From Arthrobacter sp. SLBN-112 (lineage in GTDB: Bacteria > Actinomycetota > Actinomycetes > Actinomycetales > Micrococcaceae), in NCBI RefSeq assembly GCF_030944625.1, contig NZ_JAUSXY010000001.1, positions 1,922,001 through 1,986,000 of the forward strand: a stretch of DNA of 64,000 nucleotides, written 5' to 3'. How positions within the stretch are numbered: position 1 is the first letter of the stretch; the number at the start of each line of letters is the position of its first letter. The position numbers were made by a program, and so were the translations under genes. The notes beneath the pieces are model-generated. The model had not been told where the DNA came from and did no database searches. It saw only the letters and a list, made by a program, of their open reading frames with translations. Below are positions 26,897 to 35,063 of this stretch, in pieces.

Positions 26897-26903
26897 GTTC
26901 CGC

Positions 26904-26978
26904 CGTCGCGGGGCACTTTGATTTCGCCGCAGGCCCAAACGGGCTCTGGTAGCGGCGTGTCCGTGTCATAGCGCCCCG
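26904..26978 (+). repeat. 75-bp repeat R3, copy right of the AbiEi-type gene
   Basis: Same orientation and length as 25911-25985. It has the same left end, CGTCGCGGGGCAC, and right block GGCGTGTCCGTGTCATAG then CGCCCCG; the interior differs. Starts eight bases after the stop of the bracketed gene. Confidence 0.8.
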
Positions 26979-27007
26979 GGAGGGCAGCGCTAAAAAAGCG
27001 GAGAGCC

Positions 27008-27439
27008 CTACTCTTCCTCTTCGTCTTCCTCGAAAGCCCACTCGAACATGTCGAAGACGAACTCGGAGAAGGTGCCTTCCTCGGACTTCCACTGGCCGCG
27101 GGCGTTGTTGCGGCGGTACACGATGGGGTCCGGCACGCCGAGGTCGCCCACGCGGAAGCCCCAGGTGAACTGTTCCTCTTCGTCTTCGAGGAACATCAGG
27201 AAGCCCTCGTCGTCGACTTCCAGCTCTTCGGGGTCCCAGAAGTAGTGGTACGCCTCCATCAGGTCCTCGCAGCCGCCCAGGGCAAGGTAGAACTCGCGCA
27301 GGACCAGCGGGATCTCAAACTGGTGCTCGGCGAGGGCTTCATCCAGCTCCGCCGGGGTCAGGCCATCTGCTTCCTGCCATTCATCCTCGAGATACTTCGG
27401 AACAAGCGCGCGGAACTTCTCGAGGAACATGTCAGTCAT
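27008..27439 (-). CDS. SUKH (SMI1/KNR4)-like acidic protein
   Basis: About 143 residues, strongly acidic, ending in FEEDEEEE. The helical opening PKYLEDEWQEADGLTPAELDEAL (given by position, residues about 15-37), then IPLVLREFYLALGG and YHYFWDPEELEVDDEGFLMF, resembles the SUKH superfamily. Members include immunity proteins for secreted toxins and intracellular adaptor proteins. ATG 27439 is preferred over 27445 because AGGA lies seven bases upstream. No toxin gene is next to it; its neighbours are an AbiEi-type gene and a channel-like protein. Confidence 0.6.
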   Translation of the reverse strand: MTDMFLEKFRALVPKYLEDEWQEADGLTPAELDEALAEHQFEIPLVLREFYLALGGCEDLMEAYHYFWDPEELEVDDEGFLMFLEDEEEQFTWGFRVGDLGVPDPIVYRRNNARGQWKSEEGTFSEFVFDMFEWAFEEDEEEE

Positions 27440-27489
27440 GCTCATATCCTAGCCAATCCCGGACCCCTCAAAATGACATGGAACAGCCA

Positions 27490-28143
27490 CTACAGCCCTG
27501 TATCGCCAGCCCGCCGGTGCCACCCGCGGACGGCAAGCGGCGCCTGCCACGACCGGCGCCAGGCCAGGACCCGGAACGTGAAAACCAGTGCCGCGATGGC
27601 GGCAGCCGTCAGCACGTTGAATACGCCCGCCACCCACAGGACAGCAGTCAGCGACGAACCCAGGAACGCCGGCAGCGCATAAATATCCCTGGGGTTGAAC
27701 AATTCCGGCACCTCATTGGCGGTGATGTCCCGCAGCAGGCCGCCGCCCACCGCTGTTGTCACTCCCAGCAGCACGGACGCCACCGGGTTCAGGCCCGTGG
27801 CCAGCGCCTTGAGCGTGCCGGTCATGCAGAACAGGGCCAGGCCGGCGGCATCGAAGAGGATCAGCAGGGATGTGTAGCGCTGGACGCTGGAAAACAGGAA
27901 GTACACCAGGGCTGTGGCGAGGACCGGCGGGAACAGGTAGGCCGGGTTGGTGAAGGCAGCGGGGACCACGGCGATGATGATGTCCCGGATCACCCCGCCG
28001 CCCAGACCCACCAGCGACGCCAGCAGGAGGGAGCCGACAATATCGATCTGCTTCCGCGCCGCGAGCAGTGAACCCGAGACGGCAAAGAAGAAAACGCCCA
28101 ACAGATCCAGCCACACCGGGGAGTTGTCAAAGGCGAATGTCAT
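27490..28143 (-). CDS. TRIC/YicG-family membrane protein (UPF0126)
   Basis: 217 residues with seven hydrophobic segments arranged as two similar halves. The two glycine-rich repeats GLGGGVIRDIIIAVVP and AVGGGLLRDITANEVP are the hallmark of the trimeric intracellular cation channel fold shared by prokaryotic TRIC proteins and YicG. Bacterial homologues conduct K+ or have been linked to glycine uptake; the role here is unknown. It is divergent from the sirohydrochlorin chelatase gene across 60 bp. Confidence 0.9.
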   Translation of the reverse strand: MTFAFDNSPVWLDLLGVFFFAVSGSLLAARKQIDIVGSLLLASLVGLGGGVIRDIIIAVVPAAFTNPAYLFPPVLATALVYFLFSSVQRYTSLLILFDAAGLALFCMTGTLKALATGLNPVASVLLGVTTAVGGGLLRDITANEVPELFNPRDIYALPAFLGSSLTAVLWVAGVFNVLTAAAIAALVFTFRVLAWRRSWQAPLAVRGWHRRAGDTGL

Positions 28144-28203
28144 GGGACGTCCCGGTATTTCAAAGAGGGCGGACAGGGCGGCTCCAACGTTACGCTAGCC
28201 CCT

Positions 28204-29073
28204 ATGAACAGCCCCGTCATGATCGCTTGCGCCCATGGGACGTCCAACACACAGGGGGCCGCGGAGGTCAACGCCCTGCGCGCCGCCATTGCGGAACTGC
28301 GCCCCGGGCTCGACGTCCGCGAAGCCTATGTGGACGTCCAGCAGCCGGACCTGGTGGATGTCGTGGCGGGCCTGCCGGAGGCGGAGCCCGCGGTAGTGGT
28401 CCCGCTGCTGCTGAGTGTTGGCTACCACGTGAAGGTGGACATTGCGCGGGCCGTGAAGAGCCGCCCTGGCAGCGCCGCCGCCGCACCGCTGGGCCCCGAC
28501 CCCCGGCTCGCCGCGCTGCTGGACCAGCGGCTGCGCGAGGCAGGCACCACGGACAACGATGTCGTCGTCCTTGCCGCCGCGGGCTCGTCCAATCCCAACG
28601 CCGCGGTCAGTGTTGAGGAGCTGCTGGGCCAGTTGCAGGCGCTGCGGTCCAATCGCATCGTGGCCGCCTACGGTGCCTCCGCTAAGCCGTCCGTGCCCGA
28701 CGCCGTCGCGATGCTTCGGCAGGAGCTGGCAGGAGGTGCCGGGGCGGGGGAGTCCGCGGGAGCGGTCGACGTCGGCGGCCGGGTGGTGATTGCCTCCTAC
28801 CTCCTGGCGCCGGGCTACTTCCACGACCAGCTGGCGAAGGCGGGTGCCGACGTCGTGACAGAACCCCTGTTGCCGTCCGCCACGCTCGCTCAGATCGCGT
28901 TGGACAGGTACGACGCCGCCGTCGCGAAGATGCGGGAAACACCCTCCGAACCTGCCCTGGAAGCGGCGCCTGGGGCACCGGAGGCAGGAGCGGCCGAGGC
29001 GCCCACCGATGCACAGGCAGGTGGCATCTTCAAGGCTGTTCGGCGTTTCGTGACGAAATATTTCCCTAGGTGA
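28204..29073 (+). CDS. sirB: Sirohydrochlorin chelatase (CbiX/SirB family)
   Basis: 289-residue class II chelatase that would insert Fe2+ into sirohydrochlorin to make siroheme. It opens with IACAHGTSNTQGAAEVNALR, containing the metal-ligand His, and has a second His in VVVPLLLSVGYHVKVDI. The second half repeats the fold (VVLAAAGSSNPNAAVSVEEL). The last 50 residues are a Pro/Ala/Glu-rich tail. Being immediately upstream of the siroheme-dependent sulfite reductase supports iron rather than cobalt as the metal. Confidence 0.88.
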   Translation: MNSPVMIACAHGTSNTQGAAEVNALRAAIAELRPGLDVREAYVDVQQPDLVDVVAGLPEAEPAVVVPLLLSVGYHVKVDIARAVKSRPGSAAAAPLGPDPRLAALLDQRLREAGTTDNDVVVLAAAGSSNPNAAVSVEELLGQLQALRSNRIVAAYGASAKPSVPDAVAMLRQELAGGAGAGESAGAVDVGGRVVIASYLLAPGYFHDQLAKAGADVVTEPLLPSATLAQIALDRYDAAVAKMRETPSEPALEAAPGAPEAGAAEAPTDAQAGGIFKAVRRFVTKYFPR

Positions 29074-29086
29074 CTCAGCATTTCCG

Positions 29087-29127
29087 GGCCTTTGTGACGT
29101 AAATCGGGGGCGCCCTACAGTCGATGC
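29087..29127 (+). promoter_or_regulatory. Leaderless promoter of sulfite reductase, same architecture as cysG
   Basis: GGCCTTTGT at 29087, a TACAGT -10 box at 29116-29121 and ATG six bases later give a 41-nt unit that aligns without gaps to the cysG promoter at 40508-40548 (GGCCTTTGT, TACCGT, same distance to ATG). CCTTTGTGACG at 29089-29099 also occurs at 40466-40476. Confidence 0.6.
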
Positions 29128-30873
29128 ATGACTGATACAGCTCTAGCCGGAGCGTCCGCGGATTCGGCTGCTCCCAAGCGCCCCGCACGCCCGTCCCGCC
29201 CCGCCGCGAAGCCGCACGGCCAGTGGAAGGTGGACGGCACGACGCCGCTGAATGCCAACGAAACCTGGAAACAGGAAGACGACGGCCTGAACGTCCGCGA
29301 GCGTATTGAGACCATCTACGCCAAGGAAGGCTTCGACGCCATCCCCAGCCAGGACCTGCACGGCCGGTTCCGCTGGTGGGGCCTGTACACCCAGCGCAAG
29401 CAGGGGATCGACGGCGGCAAGACGGCTACCTTGGAGCCGCACGAGCTTGAGGACAAGTACTTCATGCTCCGCGTGAGGATCGACGGCGGAGCGCTCACCA
29501 CCGAGCAGCTGCGCGTGATCGGCCAGATCTCGGTGGACTTCGCCCGGGACTCCGCCGACCTCACCGACCGCCAGAACATCCAGCTGCACTGGATCCAGGT
29601 GGAGGACATCCCCGAGATCTGGAACCGCCTGGAGTCGGTTGGCCTGTCCACCACCGAAGCCTGCGGCGACGTACCCCGTGTCATCCTCGGCTCGCCCGTG
29701 GCCGGCATCGCCAAGGACGAGATCATCGACCCCACCCCGCTCATCGCCGAGCTGGGGGAGCGGTTCATCGGCAACCCGCTGCTGTCCAACCTGCCGCGGA
29801 AGTACAAGACCGCCATCACCGGCCACCCGAGCCAGGACGTCGTGCACGAGATCAACGACTGCGCCTTCGTGGGCATCGAACACCCCGAACTCGGCATTGG
29901 TTACGACCTGTGGGTGGGCGGCGCGCTGTCCACCAACCCCATGCTGGGCAAGCGGCTGGGCGCATTCGTCAAGCCGGACCAGGCTGCCGACGTGTGGCTC
30001 GGGGTCACCAGCATCTTCCGCGACTACGGTTACCGCCGCATGCGCACCAAGGCCCGCCTGAAGTTCCTCCTGGCCGACTGGGGCACAGAGAAGTTCCGCC
30101 AGATCCTGGAGGACGAATACCTCGGTTACAAGCTTGCCGACGGCCCCGCCGCCCCCAAGCCCGCCACTCCGGGTGACCACGTGGGCGTGCACGAGCAGAA
30201 GGACGGCAAGTTCTTCATCGGCGCCACGCCGCTTGCCGGCCGCCTCTCCGGGTCCGCCCTGGTGAAGCTCGCGGACACCCTCGAGGCCCGCGGCTCCTTC
30301 CGGCTGCGCACCACCCCGCACCAGAAACTGGTGGTCCTGGACGTCGAAAAGGACCAGGTGGAGCCCCTGGTGGCAGAACTGGACGCCCTGGGCCTGTCCG
30401 CGCGGCCCTCGGTGTTCCGCCGCGGTACCATCGCATGCACCGGCATCGAGTACTGCAAGCTGGCCATCGTTGAAACCAAGATGACGGCCGCTACCGCCGT
30501 GGCGGAGCTGGAACGCCGCCTGGCCGACCTGGCCGGGTCGGGCCAACTGCCGCAGGCACTGTCCCTGCACATCAACGGCTGCCCCAACTCCTGCGCCCGC
30601 ATCCAGACGGCGGACATCGGCCTCAAGGGCATGATGCTGCCAACGCCCGACGGCGACCCCTCCCCGGGTTTCCAGGTCCACCTCGGCGGCGGCCTGGCTT
30701 CCAACGACCGCGAGGAAGCAGGCCTGGGACGCACCGTCCGCGGCCTCAAGGTGTACGTTGACGACCTGCCCGACTACGTGGAGCGCGTAGTACGCCGGTT
30801 CGTCGCCGACCGCGCCGAAGGCCAGAGCTTCGCCGAATGGGCCCACGCAGCAGACGAGGAGGCACTCCAGTGA
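29128..30873 (+). CDS. sir: Ferredoxin-dependent sulfite reductase (nitrite/sulfite reductase family)
   Basis: 581-residue siroheme/[4Fe-4S] enzyme reducing sulfite to sulfide by six electrons. Two ferredoxin-like half-domains are present (RFRWWGLYTQRKQGIDGG and LPRKYKTAITGHPSQDVV). The cluster ligands appear as CTGIEYCKLA and NGCPNSCARIQ. The family also contains nitrite reductases, but cysH-cysD-cysN follow with overlapping ends, so sulfite is the likely substrate. The first 35 residues are an Ala/Pro/Lys-rich tail. Electrons probably come from ferredoxin via the FprA enzyme encoded at 41.9 kb. Confidence 0.93.
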   Translation: MTDTALAGASADSAAPKRPARPSRPAAKPHGQWKVDGTTPLNANETWKQEDDGLNVRERIETIYAKEGFDAIPSQDLHGRFRWWGLYTQRKQGIDGGKTATLEPHELEDKYFMLRVRIDGGALTTEQLRVIGQISVDFARDSADLTDRQNIQLHWIQVEDIPEIWNRLESVGLSTTEACGDVPRVILGSPVAGIAKDEIIDPTPLIAELGERFIGNPLLSNLPRKYKTAITGHPSQDVVHEINDCAFVGIEHPELGIGYDLWVGGALSTNPMLGKRLGAFVKPDQAADVWLGVTSIFRDYGYRRMRTKARLKFLLADWGTEKFRQILEDEYLGYKLADGPAAPKPATPGDHVGVHEQKDGKFFIGATPLAGRLSGSALVKLADTLEARGSFRLRTTPHQKLVVLDVEKDQVEPLVAELDALGLSARPSVFRRGTIACTGIEYCKLAIVETKMTAATAVAELERRLADLAGSGQLPQALSLHINGCPNSCARIQTADIGLKGMMLPTPDGDPSPGFQVHLGGGLASNDREEAGLGRTVRGLKVYVDDLPDYVERVVRRFVADRAEGQSFAEWAHAADEEALQ

Positions 30874-31580
30874 CAACCAAACTCCGCACCAAGGACGAGC
30901 TGAAGGCCATCGCCGAAGCCGGTGCGGCCGAGCTCGGCTGGGACGCCCCCGCCCGCGACGTCATCGCCTGGGTGGAGCGGAACTTCGACCTGCCCGCCGT
31001 GGCGGTCGCCTGCTCCATGGCCGACGCCGTCCTGCCCGCCCTGGTGGCCGACCAGATGCCCGGCGTCGACGTCCTGTTCCTGGAGACCGGCTACCACTTC
31101 CCGGAAACCTACGCCACGCGCGATGAAGTGGCCGCGAACCTGCGCGTCAACGTGGTGGATGTACTGCCGGAGAACACCGTGGAGCAGCAGGACCGGCTGC
31201 TGGGCAAGGACCTCTTTGCCCGTGACGCCGCCCAGTGCTGTGCGCTCCGCAAGGTGGCCCCGCTGCAGCGCACCCTGGCCGGTTACGAGCTGTGGTTCAC
31301 TGGCGTCCGCCGCGACGAAGCCCCCACCCGGACCAACACGCCGCTGGTGGGCTGGGACGAGAAGAACGGCCTGGTCAAGGTCAATCCGATGGCTGCCTGG
31401 ACGTTCGACCAGCTGGTCCAGTACTCCGACGACAACCTCCTGCCCGTCAACCCGCTGCTTTCCCAGGGCTACCCCTCCATTGGCTGCCAGCCCTGCACCC
31501 GGAAGGTGGCGCCGGGCGAAGATCCCCGGGCCGGCCGCTGGGCAGGATCCGACAAGACAGAATGCGGGCTACACGTATGA
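30870..31580 (+). CDS. cysH: Adenylyl-sulfate reductase, [4Fe-4S] type
   Basis: 236-residue thioredoxin-dependent reductase of the PAPS reductase superfamily. The PP-loop-like region reads VAVACSMADAVLPALV. The cluster cysteines are QCCALRKV and GCQPCTR; their presence marks the APS-specific bacterial type rather than the cluster-less PAPS enzyme of E. coli. The catalytic Cys is in the C-terminal KTECGLHV. GTG 30870 overlaps the sulfite reductase stop as GTGA. Consistent with APS use, no cysC kinase gene is seen in the operon. Confidence 0.93.
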   Translation: MTTKLRTKDELKAIAEAGAAELGWDAPARDVIAWVERNFDLPAVAVACSMADAVLPALVADQMPGVDVLFLETGYHFPETYATRDEVAANLRVNVVDVLPENTVEQQDRLLGKDLFARDAAQCCALRKVAPLQRTLAGYELWFTGVRRDEAPTRTNTPLVGWDEKNGLVKVNPMAAWTFDQLVQYSDDNLLPVNPLLSQGYPSIGCQPCTRKVAPGEDPRAGRWAGSDKTECGLHV

Positions 31581-32641
31581 GCACCCAAACCACCAACGAG
31601 GATCTGGAGCTGTCTGTGTTGGAAACTGACGCTACTGAGACGCCGAATGCCGCCCAGGGAGTGGCATCGGGCCTGTCGGAGCCGCGCGCTGGGCTGATCG
31701 AAGATCAGCCGCGCGGCGAAGGGGCGGGGGCGGCATTCGGCGTCTCAGCCCGACTGTCCAGCCTGGACACCCTGGAGTCCGAGGCCATCCACATCATCCG
31801 CGAGGTTGTTGCCGAATTCGAAAAGCCCGCGCTGCTGTTCTCCGGCGGCAAGGACTCCGTGGTGATGCTGCACCTGGCCACCAAGGCGTTCTGGCCGGGC
31901 AAGGTGCCGTTCCCCGTGCTGCACGTGGACACCGGCCACAACTTCCCCGAGGTTATCGACTTCCGCGACCGCACCGTGGAGCGCCTGGGCCTCAAGCTCG
32001 TCGTCGGCTCCGTGCAGGAGTTCATCGACCGCGGCGAACTGGCTGAGCGTGCCGACGGCACCCGCAACCCGCTGCAGACCGTCCCGCTGCTGGACGCCAT
32101 CCAGCAGAACAAGTTCGACGCCGTCTTCGGCGGCGGCCGCCGCGACGAGGACAAGGCCCGGGCAAAGGAGCGGATCCTGAGCCTGCGCGACGAGTTCGGC
32201 CAGTGGGACCCCCGCAACCAGCGCCCCGAGCTGTGGAACCTGTACAACGGCCGCCACACAGTGGGCCAGCACGTCCGCGCGTTCCCCATCAGCAACTGGA
32301 CCGAGCTGGACATCTGGCGCTACATCGAGCGCGAGAACATCGAGCTGCCGGGCCTGTACTACGCCCACGAGCGCGAGGTCTTCGCCCGCGACGGCATGTG
32401 GCGCGCGGTCGGCGAGGTGTCCCAGCCGCGCCCCGATGAGGAAGTCATCACCAAGACCGTCCGCTACCGGACCGTGGGGGACATGTCCTGCACCGGCGCC
32501 GTGGAGTCCAACGCCTACACGGTGTCCGACGTCGTGGTGGAAGTCGCCGCCTCCACCCTCACCGAACGTGGCGCCACCCGCGCAGATGACCGCATCTCCG
32601 AGGCCGCCATGGAAGACCGCAAGAAGGACGGGTACTTCTAA
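31577..32641 (+). CDS. cysD: Sulfate adenylyltransferase subunit 2, with an in-frame palindromic insertion
   Basis: The ATP-sulfurylase small subunit, which forms APS with the CysN GTPase. The PP-loop is LLFSGGKDSVVMLHL, followed by LHVDTGHNFPEVIDFRD and FGGGRRDEDKARAKER, all normal. The C-terminus ends KKDGYF as usual. The N-terminus is longer than needed: residues about 20-57 are encoded by a 114-bp inverted-repeat element (31635-31748) that keeps the frame. After it the normal start region ARLSSLDTLESEAIHIIREV resumes. ATG overlaps the cysH stop as ATGA. Confidence 0.94.
   Translation: MSTQTTNEDLELSVLETDATETPNAAQGVASGLSEPRAGLIEDQPRGEGAGAAFGVSARLSSLDTLESEAIHIIREVVAEFEKPALLFSGGKDSVVMLHLATKAFWPGKVPFPVLHVDTGHNFPEVIDFRDRTVERLGLKLVVGSVQEFIDRGELAERADGTRNPLQTVPLLDAIQQNKFDAVFGGGRRDEDKARAKERILSLRDEFGQWDPRNQRPELWNLYNGRHTVGQHVRAFPISNWTELDIWRYIERENIELPGLYYAHEREVFARDGMWRAVGEVSQPRPDEEVITKTVRYRTVGDMSCTGAVESNAYTVSDVVVEVAASTLTERGATRADDRISEAAMEDRKKDGYF
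31635..31748. repeat. 114-bp palindromic element inserted in frame in cysD
   Basis: Perfect 21-bp terminal inverted repeats (31635-31655 starting CTGAGACGCC, and 31728-31748 ending GGCGTCTCAG). Inside is a second perfect hairpin: CCGCGCG and GGCTGATC, a GAA loop, then GATCAGCC and CGCGCGG (31682-31716). The length is exactly 38 codons. No obvious target duplication and no other copy in the window. Confidence 0.85.
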
Positions 32642-34050
32642 TGAGCACGATTTCCGAGGTTTCGACAGGCTCAATCAACGACAGCCTGCCCACTACGCTC
32701 TTCCGCTTCGCCACCGCGGGATCGGTCGACGACGGCAAGTCCACTTTGGTGGGCCGCCTCCTGCACGATTCCAAGGCGATCCTTGCGGACCAGCTCGACG
32801 CCGTTGCCCGCACCTCCGCGGACCGCGGCTTCGGCGGCGACAAGGGCGGAATTGACCTGGCCCTGCTGACCGATGGCCTGCGCGCCGAACGCGAACAGGG
32901 CATCACCATCGACGTGGCCTACCGCTACTTCGCCACCGACCGCCGCAGCTTCATCCTCGCCGACTGCCCCGGGCACGTCCAGTACACCAAGAACACGGTG
33001 ACCGGCGCATCCACCGCGGATGCCGTCGTCGTCCTTATCGACGCCCGCAAGGGTGTGCTGGAGCAGACCCGCCGGCACCTGTCGGTGCTGCAGCTGCTGC
33101 GCGTGGCGCACGTGATCGTGGCCGTGAACAAGATCGACCTGGTGGACTTCAGCGAATCCGTGTTCCGCGGGATCGAAGCCGACGTGCAGCAGGTGGGCCG
33201 CGAACTGGGGCTCGGTTCGGACGGCATCTCCGACCTCCTGGTCATCCCGGTGTCCGCCCTCGACGGCGACAACGTGGTGGACCGCTCGGAGCGGACCCCT
33301 TGGTACACCGGCCCCGCGCTGCTGGAGGTCCTCGAGACCCTCCCGGCCGCTGATGAGCTCGAGAGCCACCTGGAAAGCTTCCGTTTCCCGGTCCAGCTGG
33401 TCGTCCGGCCGCAGGGCGCCCTGGCTCCTGACGCCGTCGCCGCCGGCCTGGACGTGGAGGCGTACCGCGACTACCGCGCCTATGCCGGGCAGATCACCGA
33501 AGGCTCAGTGAAGGTGGGGGACCAGGTCTCCGTCCTTACGCCGGGCCAATCCCCTCGGACCACCACCGTGGTGGGCATCGACTTCGCCGGTGCTTCCCTG
33601 GCGGAAGCCGCCGCTCCGCAGTCGGTGGCCCTCCGGCTGGCGGACGAGTTCGACGTCGCCCGCGGTGACACCATCGCCGCTGCCGGGACCGTCCGGGAAG
33701 CCTCCGCCGACCTGTACGCCGCCCTTTGCTGGCTCTCGCCCAAGCCGCTTCGCGAAGGCCAGAAGGTGCTGGTCAAGCACGGCACCCGGACGGTGCAGGG
33801 GATGGTCCGCAACGTCTCCGGCAAGCTGGACCTGGCCACCTTCAAGCTGGAGGCGGCGTCAAGCCTGGAGCTCAACGACATCGGCAACGCGCAGCTCCGG
33901 CTCGCCGCCCCGCTGCCGCTGGAGAACTACCTGCACCACCGCCGCACCGGCGCGTTCCTGGTGATCGATCCGCTGGACGGCAACACCCTGGCCGCCGGCC
34001 TCGTCAAGGACCACCCGGGGGACCACGAGGACGAGCGCTACAGCATCTAG
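32641..34050 (+). CDS. cysN: Sulfate adenylyltransferase subunit 1 (GTPase)
   Basis: 469-residue EF-Tu-like GTPase that drives APS formation by CysD. The G1 motif is GSVDDGKST, the switch region GITIDVAYRYF, G3 DCPGHVQYTKN and G4 NKIDL. Domains 2 and 3 follow (AGQITEGSVKVGDQVSVL). No C-terminal APS kinase (CysC) domain is fused. ATG 32641 shares one base with the cysD stop. Residues 7-12 (VSTGSI) are encoded by a half-copy of palindromic repeat R2, which may have replaced or extended the original N-terminus. Confidence 0.95.
   Translation: MSTISEVSTGSINDSLPTTLFRFATAGSVDDGKSTLVGRLLHDSKAILADQLDAVARTSADRGFGGDKGGIDLALLTDGLRAEREQGITIDVAYRYFATDRRSFILADCPGHVQYTKNTVTGASTADAVVVLIDARKGVLEQTRRHLSVLQLLRVAHVIVAVNKIDLVDFSESVFRGIEADVQQVGRELGLGSDGISDLLVIPVSALDGDNVVDRSERTPWYTGPALLEVLETLPAADELESHLESFRFPVQLVVRPQGALAPDAVAAGLDVEAYRDYRAYAGQITEGSVKVGDQVSVLTPGQSPRTTTVVGIDFAGASLAEAAAPQSVALRLADEFDVARGDTIAAAGTVREASADLYAALCWLSPKPLREGQKVLVKHGTRTVQGMVRNVSGKLDLATFKLEAASSLELNDIGNAQLRLAAPLPLENYLHHRRTGAFLVIDPLDGNTLAAGLVKDHPGDHEDERYSI
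32658..32680. repeat. Half-copy of palindromic repeat R2 inside the cysN N-terminus
   Basis: GGTTTCGACAGGCTCAATCA at 32658 matches one arm of the complete palindrome at 61190-61239 (TTTCGACAGGCTCAACCACC) with one T for C change. Translated in frame as part of cysN. Confidence 0.75.
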
Positions 34051-34061
34051 TTCCTGTCCGG

Positions 34062-34121
34062 ATCGCCGGAACGCTGCAAGGTCGCCGGAACGCTACGGCT
34101 CCCCGGCAGCGTTCCGGCGAT
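34062..34121 (+). terminator. Terminator hairpin after the sulfate assimilation operon
   Basis: A perfect 16-bp stem, ATCGCCGGAACGCTGC (34062-34077) with 34106-34121, followed by TTTCGCG. A near copy of the left arm at 34081-34096 could form a competing hairpin with the same right arm. It starts 11 bases after the cysN stop. Confidence 0.7.
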
Positions 34122-34263
34122 TTCGCGTTCCTGCGGCAACCCGCACGTTAACCGCAATGGTGCCCGCCGGATCTTTCCCGGCGAATGGCGGCATGGGAAG
34201 CTCAGGCATTGTTTCTCGATGCCCGGGGGGTTCCAGGCCCGGGCCATTCGTTCAGGAGGCGCG

Positions 34264-35037
34264 ATGCCAGCCATCCACCGGTGGCGCACCAAAGCGGTAC
34301 TGGTATTCGCGCGCGATGCCCGGGACTGGCGGATCACCCGGCGCCAGGCACTGATGCTCGCCCTGCTCCCCGTCGGCATTGCGATGGCAGCTGCGGCCAC
34401 GGTCCTTTATCCGCCGCTGTACATCTGGCTCCTCGCCGAAGACTCGCTGGTGGAATGGCTGCAGTTCCTCAGCCTCCTGGGCGCGGCCATCTTCCTGACC
34501 TTCCTCGCTGTCCGGCTCCCGGCGTCCGGACAGAAGGGCATGGCTCTTGTTTACGGGCTGGTTGGCGCCGGGGCCTGGTTCCTCGCCGGCGAGGAAATCT
34601 CCTGGGGCCAGCGGATTTTTGGCTGGCAGACTCCCGAATCCATGGAGCAGATCAACAGGCAGGGCGAAACCACCCTGCACAACATCCGGGGCGTGCAGGA
34701 ACTGGTCCCGGCCGCCATGCTCCTGGCCAGCCTGTACGGTGCGTGCGCCCCCCTGGTTTGGGCGGCGGTCCGGGCACGCTGGAAGAAGGCTGCGTTCCTG
34801 CACCTGCTCATCCCGCCCCTGGGCCTGGTGCCGGCTTTCGGGCTGGCCGCGGCGTACCGGCTCTTCCGCCTGTTGGTGTGGCCGGCGGCCGATTACGGAA
34901 TTTCTGAGTATTCCGAAGTGATGGAGCTCTGCCTGTACCTGGGATTGGCGTTGTTCTGCTGGCTCAACGTGCGCCGTCTGTTCCAGCACCGGGCGAGCGT
35001 GGCAGGGCCCCGCCACCGCTTGGCAAGCACCGCCTGA
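34264..35037 (+). CDS. Conserved hypothetical membrane protein
   Basis: About 257 residues with six or seven hydrophobic segments. A conserved-looking loop between segments reads FLAGEEISWGQRIFGWQTPE and then QGETTLHNI. It carries several acidic and His residues that could bind a metal or a polar ligand. Family not recognised beyond being a conserved membrane protein. ATG 34264 has AGGAGG four bases upstream; ATG 34219 lacks one. It lies between the cys operon terminator and the sulfonate transporter, but a sulfur role is not shown. Confidence 0.7.
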   Translation: MPAIHRWRTKAVLVFARDARDWRITRRQALMLALLPVGIAMAAAATVLYPPLYIWLLAEDSLVEWLQFLSLLGAAIFLTFLAVRLPASGQKGMALVYGLVGAGAWFLAGEEISWGQRIFGWQTPESMEQINRQGETTLHNIRGVQELVPAAMLLASLYGACAPLVWAAVRARWKKAAFLHLLIPPLGLVPAFGLAAAYRLFRLLVWPAADYGISEYSEVMELCLYLGLALFCWLNVRRLFQHRASVAGPRHRLASTA

Positions 35038-35063
35038 GTTCCCGATCGTTCATTGGACCTCCG

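Noticed and set aside
25911..26978. Insertion sequence carrying the AbiEi-type gene
   Set aside because: No transposase is present, and the flanking 75-bp units are direct repeats found elsewhere alone.
29074..29127. SAM or cobalamin riboswitch upstream of the sulfur genes
   Set aside because: The gaps are too short, and the promoters end at the start codon, leaving no leader RNA.
30870..31580. PAPS-specific CysH
   Set aside because: The paired cysteines QCC and CQPC for an iron-sulfur cluster mark the APS-reducing type.
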